Assembly: GCF_018883605.1 (NCBI RefSeq)
Contig: NZ_JAHLEM010000227.1
Coordinates: 1 to 34,188, forward strand
Direction of reading: 5' to 3'
Length of the DNA: 34,188 nucleotides
From: Streptomyces niphimycinicus
GTDB lineage: Bacteria > Actinomycetota > Actinomycetes > Streptomycetales > Streptomycetaceae
The translations under genes and the position numbers were made by a program. A model generated the notes under the pieces. That model saw only the letters and a program-made list of their open reading frames with translations, was not told the DNA's origin and did not search any database. Positions 23,652 to 31,472 of the stretch are shown piece by piece; within the stretch, counting starts at the first letter, position 1, and every line of letters starts with the position of its first letter.

Positions 23652-25977
23652 GGCCGGGCTCCTGCGCCGCGGGGGCCGGTGGCGCCGTGGCGGCGGCCAC
23701 GAGCAGGTCGTCCATCTCCCCACCGGGCTCCCCTGCGGGGACGGGCTCCACGGCCTCGTAGGCACGCATGGTGGCGGCCGTCTTCAGCAGCATTTCCTCG
23801 TACTCCTCGGCCGGATCGGAGTCGAGCACGATGGCGCCGCCCGCGCCGATGTGCATCCGGCCGCCGGTGAACACGGCCGTACGGATGACGATGTTGAGGT
23901 CGGCCGCGCCGTTGCAGCTCAGGTAGCCGAGCGCCCCGGAGTAGACACCGCGGGCCTCGGTCTCCAGAGAGTCGATGATCTCCAGCGTGCGCAGCTTGGG
24001 GGCCCCGGTCATGGAGCCGCCCGGGAAGCAGGCCCGGACGCAGTCGACGGAGGTCGTCTCCTGGCGCAGCCGGCCGCGCACGGTGGAGACCAACTGGTGG
24101 ACGGTGGCGTAGGTCTCGGTGTTCATCAGGCGCGGTACGTACACGCTGCCCGGTGCGCACACCCGCCCCAGATCGTTGCGGAGCAGGTCCACGATCATCA
24201 GGTTCTCGGCGCGGGCCTTGGGGCTGGAGGCGAGGGCGGCCAGCGCCCGCGCGTCCTGCTCCGGGTCCCGGCCGCGCGGCGCGGTGCCCTTGATCGGCTT
24301 GGCCTCGGCGGTGCCGTCGGGGGTGATGCGCACAAACCGCTCGGGGGAGGCACAGGCCACATCGGTGCCGCCGAACCGCAGATAGGCGGCGTACGGCGCC
24401 GGGTTGAACCGCCGCAGGGCCCGGTAGAAGGCATAGCTGTCGCTCGGGGCGGGCAGCCAGGCGGCGTTGGTCAGGCAGATCTCATAGCTCACCCCGGCGC
24501 GCAGCTCCCGCAGACATGCCTCGATCGAGGCCAGATACCGCTCCCGGTCCCGCACCAGCCAGGGCTCCACGGCGGCCGTGGTGGCCAGGGCGGGCGGCTG
24601 CGGGGCGGGGCCGGTGAGCGTCGGCATCCCGCTGAGTACGGTCACGGTGGTGTCCAGCCAGTCCTTCGCCTTCCGGTGGCCGTCGGGGGTGTCCTCGGTG
24701 AGGCAGCAGATGTAGGTGACGCCCTCCTGGTGGTCGACCGCGACGAACCGGTCGGCGAACAGCCAGCAGGCGTCCGGGGTGGCGGACCGGTGGCGGCCCG
24801 GGGCGCCGCAGTCGGCCTTGAGCTCATAGCCGAAGTAGCCCACATAGCCGCCGGTGAAGTCGAAGGGGAGACCGGGGGCGGTCACCCGGCGGCGGGCCAG
24901 CTCCCGTTTGAGGTAGTCGAAGACGCTGCCCTCGACCCGGACGGCGGGCCGTCCGGCCCGCTCGACCTCGCAGACGCCGGTGTCGGTGTCGTAGCGGACG
25001 AACTCGGCGAGCGGGCCCGTGCCGTCCCCGAGGAAGGAGAACCGCGCCTCGTCGGACTCGGCGCGCGAGCTGTCGAGCCAGAACGCGTGCGGCGCCTTCG
25101 CGTACAGCCGAGTGAAGGCCGCCTCGGTATCGGTGGCATCGGCCAGCCACCGGGCGTGCAGCCGGTAGGCGGGGCCTTCCGGGGACGTCTGCGCCGGGGC
25201 GCCCGGGTCGGGGTCGAGCCGCGCCAGTTCCGCTCGGGGGGCCGCCTCGGGGGCCTGCGGGGAGTCCGGTGCGGCGGGAGGCTCCGGGGCCGGTGCGGCG
25301 GCCCTGCGGGCGCGGCGCGGCTCCTCGGTAGAGGCAGAAGCAGAGGCGGAGGCGGGGGCCACGGTCGAGGTCACCGACTCGCCGCCTGCATGCTCGACGG
25401 TCAGATCGCGGAAGTTGCCGAGCATACGGTGGCCGTATCCGGTCAGCACCGACTCCGGGTGGAACTGGACGCCCCACAGCGGACGGGCCCGGTGCCGCAC
25501 CCCCATCAGCACACCGTCCTCGGACCAGGCGATGCCCTGAAGCCCCAGCGGCAGCGGCTCGGCCACACACAGCGAGTGATAGCGAACGGCCGTGAAGTCC
25601 TGCGGCAGACCGCGGAACAGCCCGCGCCCGCCGTGTTTGATCCGGGACAGATGCCCGTGCTTCGGTCCGGGCGCGGGCACCACCCGTGCCTGGGCGCCGA
25701 GCGCGATTCCCTGGTACCCCAGGCACACCCCCAGCACCGGAATGGTCGACCGTTCGATCAGCCGGGCGGTGGCGCCGAAGTCCCGTGGATCGGCCGGATG
25801 TCCGGGGCCGGGGGAGAGCACGATGTTGTCGAACGCGGTCAGATCGATGTCCGCGCATTCCGGCGCGTCATGGAGAAGCACCTCCGGTTCCTCGCCGTTG
25901 ACCTCGGTCAGCAGATGAAAGAGGTTGTACGTGTACGAGTCGTAATGATCGACGAGGAGTGTCCTCAGCGATTCCAT
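23647..25977 (-). CDS. pabAB: Fused aminodeoxychorismate synthase PabAB
   Basis: A 776-residue fusion making 4-amino-4-deoxychorismate from chorismate and glutamine. The glutaminase domain (about 1-190) has LLVDHYDSYTYNL, SPGPGHP, the nucleophile Cys85 in GVCLGYQG and VQFHPES. An Ala/Pro-rich linker (about 195-265) leads to the PabB half, with the chorismate-binding core near 480-745: PIKGTAPRG (the Lys marks PabB rather than TrpE), NLMIVDLLRNDLGRVC and GSMTGAPK. Length is normal for the fused, secondary-metabolism type. ATG 25977 follows AAGGAGG. The stop overlaps the GTG of the ligase remnant. The operon also holds pabC, so PABA is the expected product, for folate or as an antibiotic precursor. 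Confidence 0.93.
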   Translation of the reverse strand: MESLRTLLVDHYDSYTYNLFHLLTEVNGEEPEVLLHDAPECADIDLTAFDNIVLSPGPGHPADPRDFGATARLIERSTIPVLGVCLGYQGIALGAQARVVPAPGPKHGHLSRIKHGGRGLFRGLPQDFTAVRYHSLCVAEPLPLGLQGIAWSEDGVLMGVRHRARPLWGVQFHPESVLTGYGHRMLGNFRDLTVEHAGGESVTSTVAPASASASASTEEPRRARRAAAPAPEPPAAPDSPQAPEAAPRAELARLDPDPGAPAQTSPEGPAYRLHARWLADATDTEAAFTRLYAKAPHAFWLDSSRAESDEARFSFLGDGTGPLAEFVRYDTDTGVCEVERAGRPAVRVEGSVFDYLKRELARRRVTAPGLPFDFTGGYVGYFGYELKADCGAPGRHRSATPDACWLFADRFVAVDHQEGVTYICCLTEDTPDGHRKAKDWLDTTVTVLSGMPTLTGPAPQPPALATTAAVEPWLVRDRERYLASIEACLRELRAGVSYEICLTNAAWLPAPSDSYAFYRALRRFNPAPYAAYLRFGGTDVACASPERFVRITPDGTAEAKPIKGTAPRGRDPEQDARALAALASSPKARAENLMIVDLLRNDLGRVCAPGSVYVPRLMNTETYATVHQLVSTVRGRLRQETTSVDCVRACFPGGSMTGAPKLRTLEIIDSLETEARGVYSGALGYLSCNGAADLNIVIRTAVFTGGRMHIGAGGAIVLDSDPAEEYEEMLLKTAATMRAYEAVEPVPAGEPGGEMDDLLVAAATAPPAPAAQEPGR

Positions 25978-26296
25978 CCGGATTTGCCTCCTTGCGATGA
26001 GAAAACCGGCCGGGGATCACCCGCCCCGGCCGTCGGGCCGTGGCGCGTCGCCCACCCACCGGCGAGCGCGCGGGCCGTCGGCCGCCATCCGCCTGTGACG
26101 TCCTCGTATCGACTGAAGCGGCGGGTAGAGCCTTCTTCAGAATCCGCTGGAGCCGTGGCATGACCAGCCAGGTCACCATCGCGGTTACACCAAGGCACAG
26201 CGCCAGGGTCCGCAGCAGGAAATTGGTGTCCCTGATGAACGGGATCACCAGCACATTGAAGATGAGGACCGGAGGGAACACCGCGCTCAGATTCAC
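25868..26296 (-). pseudogene. Small membrane protein, probable C-terminal part of a broken ABM-type protein
   Basis: A 142-codon frame from GTG 26296, overlapping the TGA of the preceding gene (GTGA). Residues about 5-55 form two hydrophobic helices (SAVFPPVLIFNVLVIPFIRD and LLRTLALCLGVTAMVTWLVM) followed by the basic PRLQRILKKALP. This resembles the two-helix C terminus found in some ABM-domain proteins, ending in VMPRL plus a basic tail. The rest is Arg/Gly-rich, looks non-coding and runs 110 bp into pabAB, so the natural stop seems to be lost. It may be a decayed 3' end or, less likely, a real small membrane protein. Confidence 0.5.
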
Positions 26297-26523
26297 CGTG
26301 CCGGGCCTTCCGCCTCGAACCGGTAGAGGACATGCCACTCCGAGGAGGCCGAACCGGATCCCATGACCCCGCCTCCGAGATATCCCGGAAGGCTTGCCGC
26401 GGCATTGAGCATCTCGATCGCCCAGGCATGGAACTCGCTTTCGCGGCCGGGGTCCACCCGGTATGCGGCAGTCACCGTGACCGGCTCACCGTCCACTCCA
26501 GCCGCAACTCCTTTCCGCGCCAT
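26293..26523 (-). pseudogene. ABM-family (antibiotic biosynthesis monooxygenase) N-terminal fragment
   Basis: A 76-residue frame with the start of an ABM ferredoxin-like domain: VTVTAAYRVDPGRESEFHAW, then LPGYLGGGVMGSGSASSEWH and VLYRFEAEGPAR before the TGA. The domain normally continues with another helix and strand, missing here, and the next frame opens at once with the two-helix membrane part usually found at the end of longer members. A frame-disrupting internal deletion explains both. The first ten residues are not family-like, and no strong ribosome site is seen before ATG 26523. It heads the pab operon. Confidence 0.6.
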
Positions 26524-26554
26524 GACGTTTGTCTTCTTCGCCGCGCCGACCCTG

Positions 26555-26574
26555 CGAGAACTGCCAACTTCTCG
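26555..26574. promoter_or_regulatory. CGAGAA-N8-TTCTCG inverted repeat, candidate operator
   Basis: A perfect 6-bp inverted repeat about 30 bp upstream of the first frame of the pab operon; suitable for a dimeric repressor. Confidence 0.35.
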
Positions 26575-26603
26575 TCAGGTCCACCCGGCGAGATGACACG
26601 AAG

Positions 26604-26629
26604 TGTTCCACACCGTGCGATCGGGAACA
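26604..26629. promoter_or_regulatory. TGTTCC-N14-GGAACA inverted repeat, candidate operator
   Basis: A perfect 6-bp inverted repeat beside the AT-rich promoter region of the pab operon. Outside the arms a single mismatch is followed by one more pair. Confidence 0.35.
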
Positions 26630-26762
26630 GTGGAATACTCAACAACGTACATAAAAACTCGAAAAGGCCGCCGTGACCTGGGCGTTATCTGTGATCCGGC
26701 GTTCTCGCGGCACCGCGGCAGGGTCGCTGGAAAAGATTTCGCGCGCGGATTGAACATGACGA

Positions 26763-26800
26763 AGCGCCGGGCCGTATGAAACGTAATGCGGCCCGGCGCT
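26763..26800 (-). terminator. Hairpin terminator of the ddaH-rocD operon
   Basis: Arms 26763-26774 and 26789-26800 (AGCGCCGGGCCG and its complement) give a perfect 12-bp stem with a 14-nt loop, 24 bp past the rocD stop. Confidence 0.75.
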
Positions 26801-26823
26801 CCTCGTCGCTTTCGATCAATCGC

Positions 26824-28086
26824 TCAGCCGAGCACCTTCTCCAGCGCGGCCAGCGCCCCCTCCAGCTCCTCACGGGTGATGGTCAGCGGAGGTGCCAGCC
26901 GGATCGTCGACCCATGGGTGTCCTTGACCAGGATCCCCTCGGCCATCAGCCGCTCGCTCACCTCGCGCCCGGTGCCCAGGGCGGGGTCCACATCGACGCC
27001 CGCCCACAGCCCGCGGCACCGGTAGCCCACGACGCCCTTGCCGGTCAGCGTGGCCAGCCCGGCCTGAAGCACCTCGCCCAACTCGGTGGCGCGGCGCTGG
27101 AATTCGCCGGTGCGCAGCAGGTCGACCACGGCCGAGCCGACCGCCGCGGCCAGCGGATTGCCGCCGAAGGTGGAGCCGTGCTCGCCGGGGCCCAGCACTC
27201 CGAGCACCGCACGGTCGGCCACCACCGCCGACACCGGCACGATGCCGCCGCCCAGCGCCTTGCCGAGCAGCAGCACATCCGGCAGCACCGACTCGTGCTC
27301 GACGGCCAGGGTGGTGCCGGTGCGGCCCAGACCGGACTGGATCTCATCGGCGATGAACAGCGTCCCGGTGCGCCGGGTCAGCTCGCGCACCCCCCGCAGA
27401 TAGCCGTCGTCGGGGATGACGACGCCCGCCTCGCCCTGGATGGGCTCGATGAGGACCGCAGCCGTGGTCTCGTCGACGGCGGCCTCCAGTGCCGCGAGGT
27501 CGTTGTACGGCACCACGCGGAAGCCCGGGGCGAACGGGCCGAAGCCCTCGCGGGCGACGGGATCGCTGGAGAAGCCGACGATCGTCGTCGTACGCCCGTG
27601 GAAGTTGTCGGCCGCCACCACGATGGTGGCCTGGTCCGGGGCGACGCCCTTGACCTCGTACGCCCACTTGCGGGCGACCTTGATGCCGCTCTCCACCGCC
27701 TCCGCGCCGGTGTTCATCGGCAGCACCATGGAGAGCCCGGTGAGCTCCGCCACCCCCTCGGCGAAGCCGGCCAGCCGGTCGTTGTGGAAGGCCCGGGAGG
27801 TCAGCGTGAGCTGGTCGAGCTGGCGGTGGGCCGCCTCGATCAGGGCCGGGTGGCGGTGGCCGAAGTTGAGCGCCGAGTAGCCGGCCAGCATGTCCAGATA
27901 GCGGCGGCCCTCGACGTCCCAGACCCAGGTGCCCTCGGCCCGGGAGACGACCACGGGCAGCGGATGGTAGTTGTGCGCGAGCGAGGACTCCTCGGCGCGG
28001 ATCAGCTCCCGCGAGGAGCGGGCGGCGCGGACACCGTCCGCCGCGGCGGCGGTGGAACCGGCGGCGGTGGGGGTGGTGGCGGTCAT
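26824..28086 (-). CDS. rocD: Ornithine--oxo-acid transaminase
   Basis: A 420-residue class III PLP aminotransferase converting ornithine and 2-oxoglutarate to glutamate semialdehyde (pyrroline-5-carboxylate). Family features are ALNFGHRHPALIEA, MVLPMNTGAEAVESGIKVAR, NFHGRTTTIVGFSSDP, IADEIQSGLGRTG and the PLP Lys in LLLGKALGGG, then GSTFGGNPLAAAVG. ATG 28086 shares one base with the TGA of ddaH (TGATG) and has AGGAGA upstream, so it is translated from the same message. About 20 Ala/Thr-rich residues precede the conserved part. With ddaH it forms an arginine-to-glutamate catabolic route. Confidence 0.93.
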   Translation of the reverse strand: MTATTPTAAGSTAAAADGVRAARSSRELIRAEESSLAHNYHPLPVVVSRAEGTWVWDVEGRRYLDMLAGYSALNFGHRHPALIEAAHRQLDQLTLTSRAFHNDRLAGFAEGVAELTGLSMVLPMNTGAEAVESGIKVARKWAYEVKGVAPDQATIVVAADNFHGRTTTIVGFSSDPVAREGFGPFAPGFRVVPYNDLAALEAAVDETTAAVLIEPIQGEAGVVIPDDGYLRGVRELTRRTGTLFIADEIQSGLGRTGTTLAVEHESVLPDVLLLGKALGGGIVPVSAVVADRAVLGVLGPGEHGSTFGGNPLAAAVGSAVVDLLRTGEFQRRATELGEVLQAGLATLTGKGVVGYRCRGLWAGVDVDPALGTGREVSERLMAEGILVKDTHGSTIRLAPPLTITREELEGALAALEKVLG

Positions 28087-28895
28087 CAGCGGATCTCCTG
28101 TGTGCAGCACTTGATGCCCCCGCCGGCCTTGTGCAGTTCCGACAGATCGACGGGGACGGGGACGTAACCGCGGTCGGTGAGCTGGTCGATGAGACCGGTG
28201 GCCCGGGGCGCGACGAAGACATGGCGGCCGTCGGAGACGGAGTTGAGCCCGAAGGCCATGGCGTCGTCGCGGGTGGCGATCAGCGCGTCGGGATAGAGCC
28301 GTTCCAGCACCTCACGGCTGCCGGGGGAGAACGCCTCCGGGTAGTAGGCGATGTTCTGGTCGTCGAGAACGAACAGCGCGGTGTCCAGGTGGTAGAAGTA
28401 CGGGTCCACCAGCAGCAGGCTGATGGTCGGCACCCCGAAGAACTCCTGCACCTCCTGGTGGGCCGCCCGGGTGGTGCGAAAGCCCGTGCCCGCCAGGACG
28501 AAGGGCCCGGCCGGCACCAGGTCGCCCTCGCCCTCGCACACCGACTCCGGCGGATGGACGTCGAAACCGGCCGCCTTGAACCACCGTTCGTAGGCGAGCT
28601 GTTCCGGGCGGCGCTGCGGTGCGTGGAATCGCGAGCCGAAGACCCGGCCCTCCAGGACGAGGGCCGAGTTCGCCGCGAACACCATGTCCGGCAGCCCCGC
28701 CACCGGCTCGATGAATTCGACCCGATGGCCGTGCTCGCGGTAGGCGCTGATCAGCGTCTCCCATTGCGTCCGGGCGAGGTCGGTATCGACCTCGGTGTCC
28801 TCACGCATCCAGGGATTGATGGCATACCGCACATCGAAATATCTGGGGGCACAGGTCAAGAAGCGCCGGGGGCGCGGCACGCGCGTAAGGGACAC
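28086..28895 (-). CDS. ddaH: Dimethylarginine dimethylaminohydrolase / arginine deiminase-like hydrolase
   Basis: A 269-residue amidinotransferase-superfamily enzyme that hydrolyses (methylated) arginine to citrulline plus an amine. FLTCAPRYFDVRYAINPWM starts the fold; MVFAANSALVLEG, GEGDLVPAG, YFYHLDTALFVLDD with the catalytic His, and the terminal GGGIKCCTQEIR with the nucleophile Cys follow. Short length and the C-terminal CC favour the DDAH type over classical arginine deiminase. GTG 28895 has GAGAGGA at 8 nt. It is coupled to rocD downstream and lies 134 bp after an AsnC regulator on the same strand. Whether the physiological substrate is arginine or a methylarginine cannot be read from sequence. 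Confidence 0.88.
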   Translation of the reverse strand: MSLTRVPRPRRFLTCAPRYFDVRYAINPWMREDTEVDTDLARTQWETLISAYREHGHRVEFIEPVAGLPDMVFAANSALVLEGRVFGSRFHAPQRRPEQLAYERWFKAAGFDVHPPESVCEGEGDLVPAGPFVLAGTGFRTTRAAHQEVQEFFGVPTISLLLVDPYFYHLDTALFVLDDQNIAYYPEAFSPGSREVLERLYPDALIATRDDAMAFGLNSVSDGRHVFVAPRATGLIDQLTDRGYVPVPVDLSELHKAGGGIKCCTQEIR

Positions 28896-28940
28896 GGAGG
28901 ATTCCTCTCGCTTCCGCGGGCGACCGGGGGGGATGAATCA

Positions 28941-28970
28941 ACGGTAGAAAACGGAGGAGAGGGGAGACAA
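28941..28970 (-). promoter_or_regulatory. Candidate promoter of ddaH-rocD
   Basis: On the minus strand TTGTCT (28970-28965), an 18-bp spacer and TACCGT (28946-28941) resemble a vegetative promoter, about 45 bp before the ddaH start. Confidence 0.45.
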
Positions 28971-29029
28971 GAAAGGAAGACTGCGTGTAGGCGCACCGAT
29001 GCTGCGTGCTGAGGCCGTCCGGCGGCGGT

Positions 29030-29521
29030 TCATTGCGTCGCGGTCGCGGGTGGCGCCGAACCGGCCTCCGGACTGCCCGTGAGCAGGTGGGACAGCACCA
29101 TGTAGCTGATCGTCTGGCGGACGAACGGTTCGGCCCGGATGCGCTCCAGCACCTCCTCGAAGTGCTCCACGTCGGTGGCCATCACATGCAGCAGCGCGTC
29201 CGCACCGCCGGTCACCGTCATGGCCGCGATGATCTCCGGATAGTTGCGCACGACCTCCGCGAGACGCCGGGGCGGTGCGGCGCTGTCGCAGTACACCTCG
29301 ACATACGCCTCGGTCCGCCAGCCGAGGGCGGCCGGGCGCACAGTGGTGGTGAAGCCGGTGATCACATCGGTCTCCCGCATCCGGTCGACCCGGCGCTTGA
29401 CCGCCGAGGCGGACAGCCCGATCGCGGCGCCGATCTCGGTGAAGCTGGTCCTGGCGTTGGCGACCAGTGCCGCGACGATCTTGCGGTCCAGATCATCGAA
29501 CAGTGGGGGCGGGTACGTCAT
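29030..29521 (-). CDS. Lrp/AsnC-family transcriptional regulator
   Basis: A 163-residue Lrp/AsnC regulator: helix-turn-helix at about 8-55 (DDLDRKIVAALVANARTSFT, IGLSASAVKRRVDRMRE) and a RAM ligand domain with VTGGADALLHVMATDVEHFE. ATG 29521 has AAAGGA about 10 nt upstream. It stands directly upstream of ddaH-rocD on the same strand and is the likely regulator of arginine/ornithine catabolism. An imperfect palindrome just upstream of its start suggests autoregulation. Confidence 0.9.
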   Translation of the reverse strand: MTYPPPLFDDLDRKIVAALVANARTSFTEIGAAIGLSASAVKRRVDRMRETDVITGFTTTVRPAALGWRTEAYVEVYCDSAAPPRRLAEVVRNYPEIIAAMTVTGGADALLHVMATDVEHFEEVLERIRAEPFVRQTISYMVLSHLLTGSPEAGSAPPATATQ

Positions 29522-29542
29522 GGTTTGTCGTCCTTTACGGTT

Positions 29543-29559
29543 TTTGCCCCATGGGTAAA
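29543..29559. promoter_or_regulatory. Imperfect 17-bp palindrome upstream of the AsnC gene
   Basis: TTTGCCCCATGGGTAAA pairs at 6 of 8 positions around its centre, 22 bp upstream of the regulator start. AsnC proteins bind such AT-flanked imperfect palindromes; autoregulation is inferred. Confidence 0.4.
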
Positions 29560-29581
29560 GGGCTCTTCCGTGCTTTCGAAC

Positions 29582-29615
29582 CGCCCCATAGTCATTGAAT
29601 GCCTGGGGCGCCTTT
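29582..29615 (+). terminator. Terminator- or attenuator-like hairpin with T run
   Basis: CGCCCCA (29582-29588) and TGGGGCG (29604-29610) form a 7-bp stem with a 15-nt loop, followed by CCTTTTT. No plus-strand gene ends here, so it might act in a leader transcript or simply insulate. Confidence 0.35.
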
Positions 29616-29824
29616 TTCTGTACGCTCTTTCAGAAAGATTCCACCAGAGGGGGGCGTGAACCGGGGCGCGGGCCCCTTCTTTCCAGGGGTCGCGCGGCAC
29701 GGGCTCCGGGGGTACAAGGGCGGTGCGCCGGACCGGCCGAATCCACCTCGGTGATGCGGATACCACCTACCGGCCCATGTCCCCGCGGGCGTACCGTCAT
29801 CTATTCCACCCGTCCTTCCCGAAA

Positions 29825-29856
29825 GGTGAGCGACTCCCGAACGGAGACGACTCACC
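29825..29856 (+). other. Nested hairpin in the putative polyketide leader
   Basis: GGTGAG (29825-29830) pairs with CTCACC (29851-29856) and inner CTCC with GGAG around a 5-nt loop. Function unknown. Confidence 0.35.
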
Positions 29857-30014
29857 ATCCAACGGGGAAAGGCTTCGAGTACGCCCAACGCCGAGCCGTA
29901 CGCGCCGAATTCGCCGGTGAACCGATTCCGGCACACCGACGGTGCCACCGCGCTTTCGGCGACGCGCCGCACCGGCGGGCCCGTACTCCGGTGTGAGCGA
30001 AAGGGACCACCGTC

Positions 30015-30047
30015 ATGACTCTTTCCAGATTCGGCAGGGCGTCGTGA
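30015..30047 (+). CDS. Ten-codon leader ORF overlapping the ketosynthase start
   Basis: ATG 30015 opens a 10-codon frame (MTLSRFGRAS) whose TGA overlaps the GTG start of the ketosynthase (GTGA at 30044-30047). AAAGGGA stands 8 nt before the ATG, a better ribosome site than that of the ketosynthase itself. The peptide is probably not functional; translation through it would couple initiation of the downstream gene. Confidence 0.45.
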   Translation: MTLSRFGRAS

Positions 30048-31390
30048 GCCCGCGCCACCACCCCTCCCGCCCGGCTCCGGGCGGTACCGGAAACCCCCGG
30101 GACGCCGTCGTCACCGGCCTCGGCTTCTGCCTTCCGGGCGGCGCCGAACCCGTCTTCACCGCGGCCCAGGTATGGGACATCGCCTCCCGGGGCCGCACCG
30201 TCCTCGGCCGGGACGGCAGCCACTACGGCTCGGTCCATCTGACGGCCGGGCAGTTCCAGGAGCGACTCCCCGACATCCCCGAATTCTTCTCCCGCCACTA
30301 CACCGACGCCCACCGGTACGGCCTGGTCTCCCTCGTCGAGGCGTGCGCCGACGCCGAACTCGACCTGGCCGCGGGCGATCTGGGCGAGGCGGCCCTGCTC
30401 GTCGGCCGCGGCAGCGTGGACGCCAATGTGGACAGCTATCTCGCCCTGCTCGGCATCGACCCCGACTCGGCCACCACCCTCGACGCCCTGGAGATGTTCG
30501 TCGCGGCCGAACAGGCCGTGTCCCCCTCCGACGTGGCCGTCGTCCAGGGCGCGCTGACCCGGACCATCGGCCCCTGCTTCACCGTGTCCTGCGGCTGCTC
30601 CTCCAGCGCCGTGCAGATCGGCAACGCCCGCCGCCTCATCGCGACCGGCGAGACCGACCTCGCGGTGGTGACCGGCGTCGACGTCTTCAACGTCGGCCTG
30701 ATCGAAAAGGGCCAGCGGCTGCTGCGCGGCGCCCAGCACGCCTACGACGGCATGGACGCCGCCGGAATGCCCGATCTGCTGCCGTCCTTCGACACCCTCA
30801 TGCGCCCCTACGACCGGCGCGCCGACTGCATCAACCACGGCGAGGGAGCCGCCACCGTGATCCTGGAGAGCCGGGAAGCCGCCGAACGGCGCGGCGCCCA
30901 CCTCTACGGCCAGGTGCTCGCCGCCGCCATGACCCGCGACGGCCTGGCCAACCCGCTCTCGGCCGACGACTCCGGCGCCCAGTTGGTCAGGGCCGTCCGC
31001 CTCTGCCTGGGCGACCGATGGCGGATCGAGCAGGTGCCGTACATCAACGGCGCCAGCGACGGCGGTGCCGCCGTCACCGCCATGGAGGCCAACACCGTCC
31101 GCGCGCTGTACGGCCCCGGCTCCACCGTGCTGCTGTCCTCCCAGGAAGGCTGCTTCGGCCACCATGGAGCGGCCTCCGGCTGCGTGGGCCTCGCCCTGAC
31201 CCTGATGATGATGGAGTACGGCGAGGTGTGCCCCACGGCCAACTGCGAACAGCCCGCGGACGGGCTCTCCTTCGACCCCGTGCCCGGCACCCGCACCCGT
31301 CCCCTCGACTTCGACCACGCACTCAGCTTCAACTACCAGATCGGTGGCGTGAAGCACGCGATGCTGCTGGGCGGCCCGGACGCCACCTGA
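30044..31390 (+). CDS. Beta-ketoacyl synthase with atypical active site
   Basis: A 448-residue thiolase-fold ketosynthase. Cys185 in SCGCSSSAVQIG occupies the nucleophile position and His373 in GCFGHHGAASG the second His position. The first catalytic His (HGT motif) is replaced by Asn335 in INGASDGGAAV, and the Lys five residues before the second His is Glu368. It is not a chain-length factor of the usual type, because the Cys is kept. Such a protein could still acyl-transfer, prime or decarboxylate differently from KS enzymes with an intact triad. GTG 30044 is coupled to a 10-codon leader ORF. It precedes a type I PKS by 82 bp and is presumably its partner, perhaps for starter loading. Confidence 0.78.
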   Translation: MSPRHHPSRPAPGGTGNPRDAVVTGLGFCLPGGAEPVFTAAQVWDIASRGRTVLGRDGSHYGSVHLTAGQFQERLPDIPEFFSRHYTDAHRYGLVSLVEACADAELDLAAGDLGEAALLVGRGSVDANVDSYLALLGIDPDSATTLDALEMFVAAEQAVSPSDVAVVQGALTRTIGPCFTVSCGCSSSAVQIGNARRLIATGETDLAVVTGVDVFNVGLIEKGQRLLRGAQHAYDGMDAAGMPDLLPSFDTLMRPYDRRADCINHGEGAATVILESREAAERRGAHLYGQVLAAAMTRDGLANPLSADDSGAQLVRAVRLCLGDRWRIEQVPYINGASDGGAAVTAMEANTVRALYGPGSTVLLSSQEGCFGHHGAASGCVGLALTLMMMEYGEVCPTANCEQPADGLSFDPVPGTRTRPLDFDHALSFNYQIGGVKHAMLLGGPDAT

Positions 31391-31472
31391 GTCCGTACAC
31401 CCCCGCGGCGATCTCCACCCCACGGCCCCCACGGCCCCCACCCCGGGCCGAGCACCACCCACGGAGACCCCG

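Larger units (their letters stand above)
26524..26823. other. Intergenic region between the pab and rocD operons
   Basis: I see no gene in these 300 bp. It contains two inverted repeats upstream of the ABM remnant (26555-26574 and 26604-26629), an AT-rich patch (about 26630-26670) that should hold the promoter of the minus-strand operon, although no convincing -35/-10 pair was found, and the rocD terminator (26763-26800). Confidence 0.6.
29522..30014. other. Gene-free region upstream of the polyketide genes
   Basis: About 490 bp without a gene I can support: the open frames here have non-protein-like Arg/Pro/Gly composition. It holds the candidate operator at 29543-29559, a hairpin followed by a T run (29582-29615) and a nested hairpin (29825-29856), so it may be a regulatory leader region of the polyketide operon. 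No clear -35/-10 pair was found. Confidence 0.5.

Noticed and set aside
26575..26757. Possible 60-codon minus-strand gene between the pab and rocD operons
   Set aside because: No family resemblance or ribosome site; it lies in the AT-rich promoter region.
29595..29996. Possible 133-codon gene upstream of the ketosynthase
   Set aside because: Arg/Pro/Gly-rich, no domain, no ribosome site, and overlapped by equally poor frames.
30044..31390. Chain-length factor (KS-beta) of a type II PKS
   Set aside because: The Cys is retained rather than Gln, and no ACP or KS-alpha gene is adjacent; the neighbour is a type I PKS.
31391..31472. CRISPR-like or functional short repeat in the KS-PKS gap
   Set aside because: Only C-rich low complexity (two copies of a CCCCCACGG-like run); no regular spacer structure.
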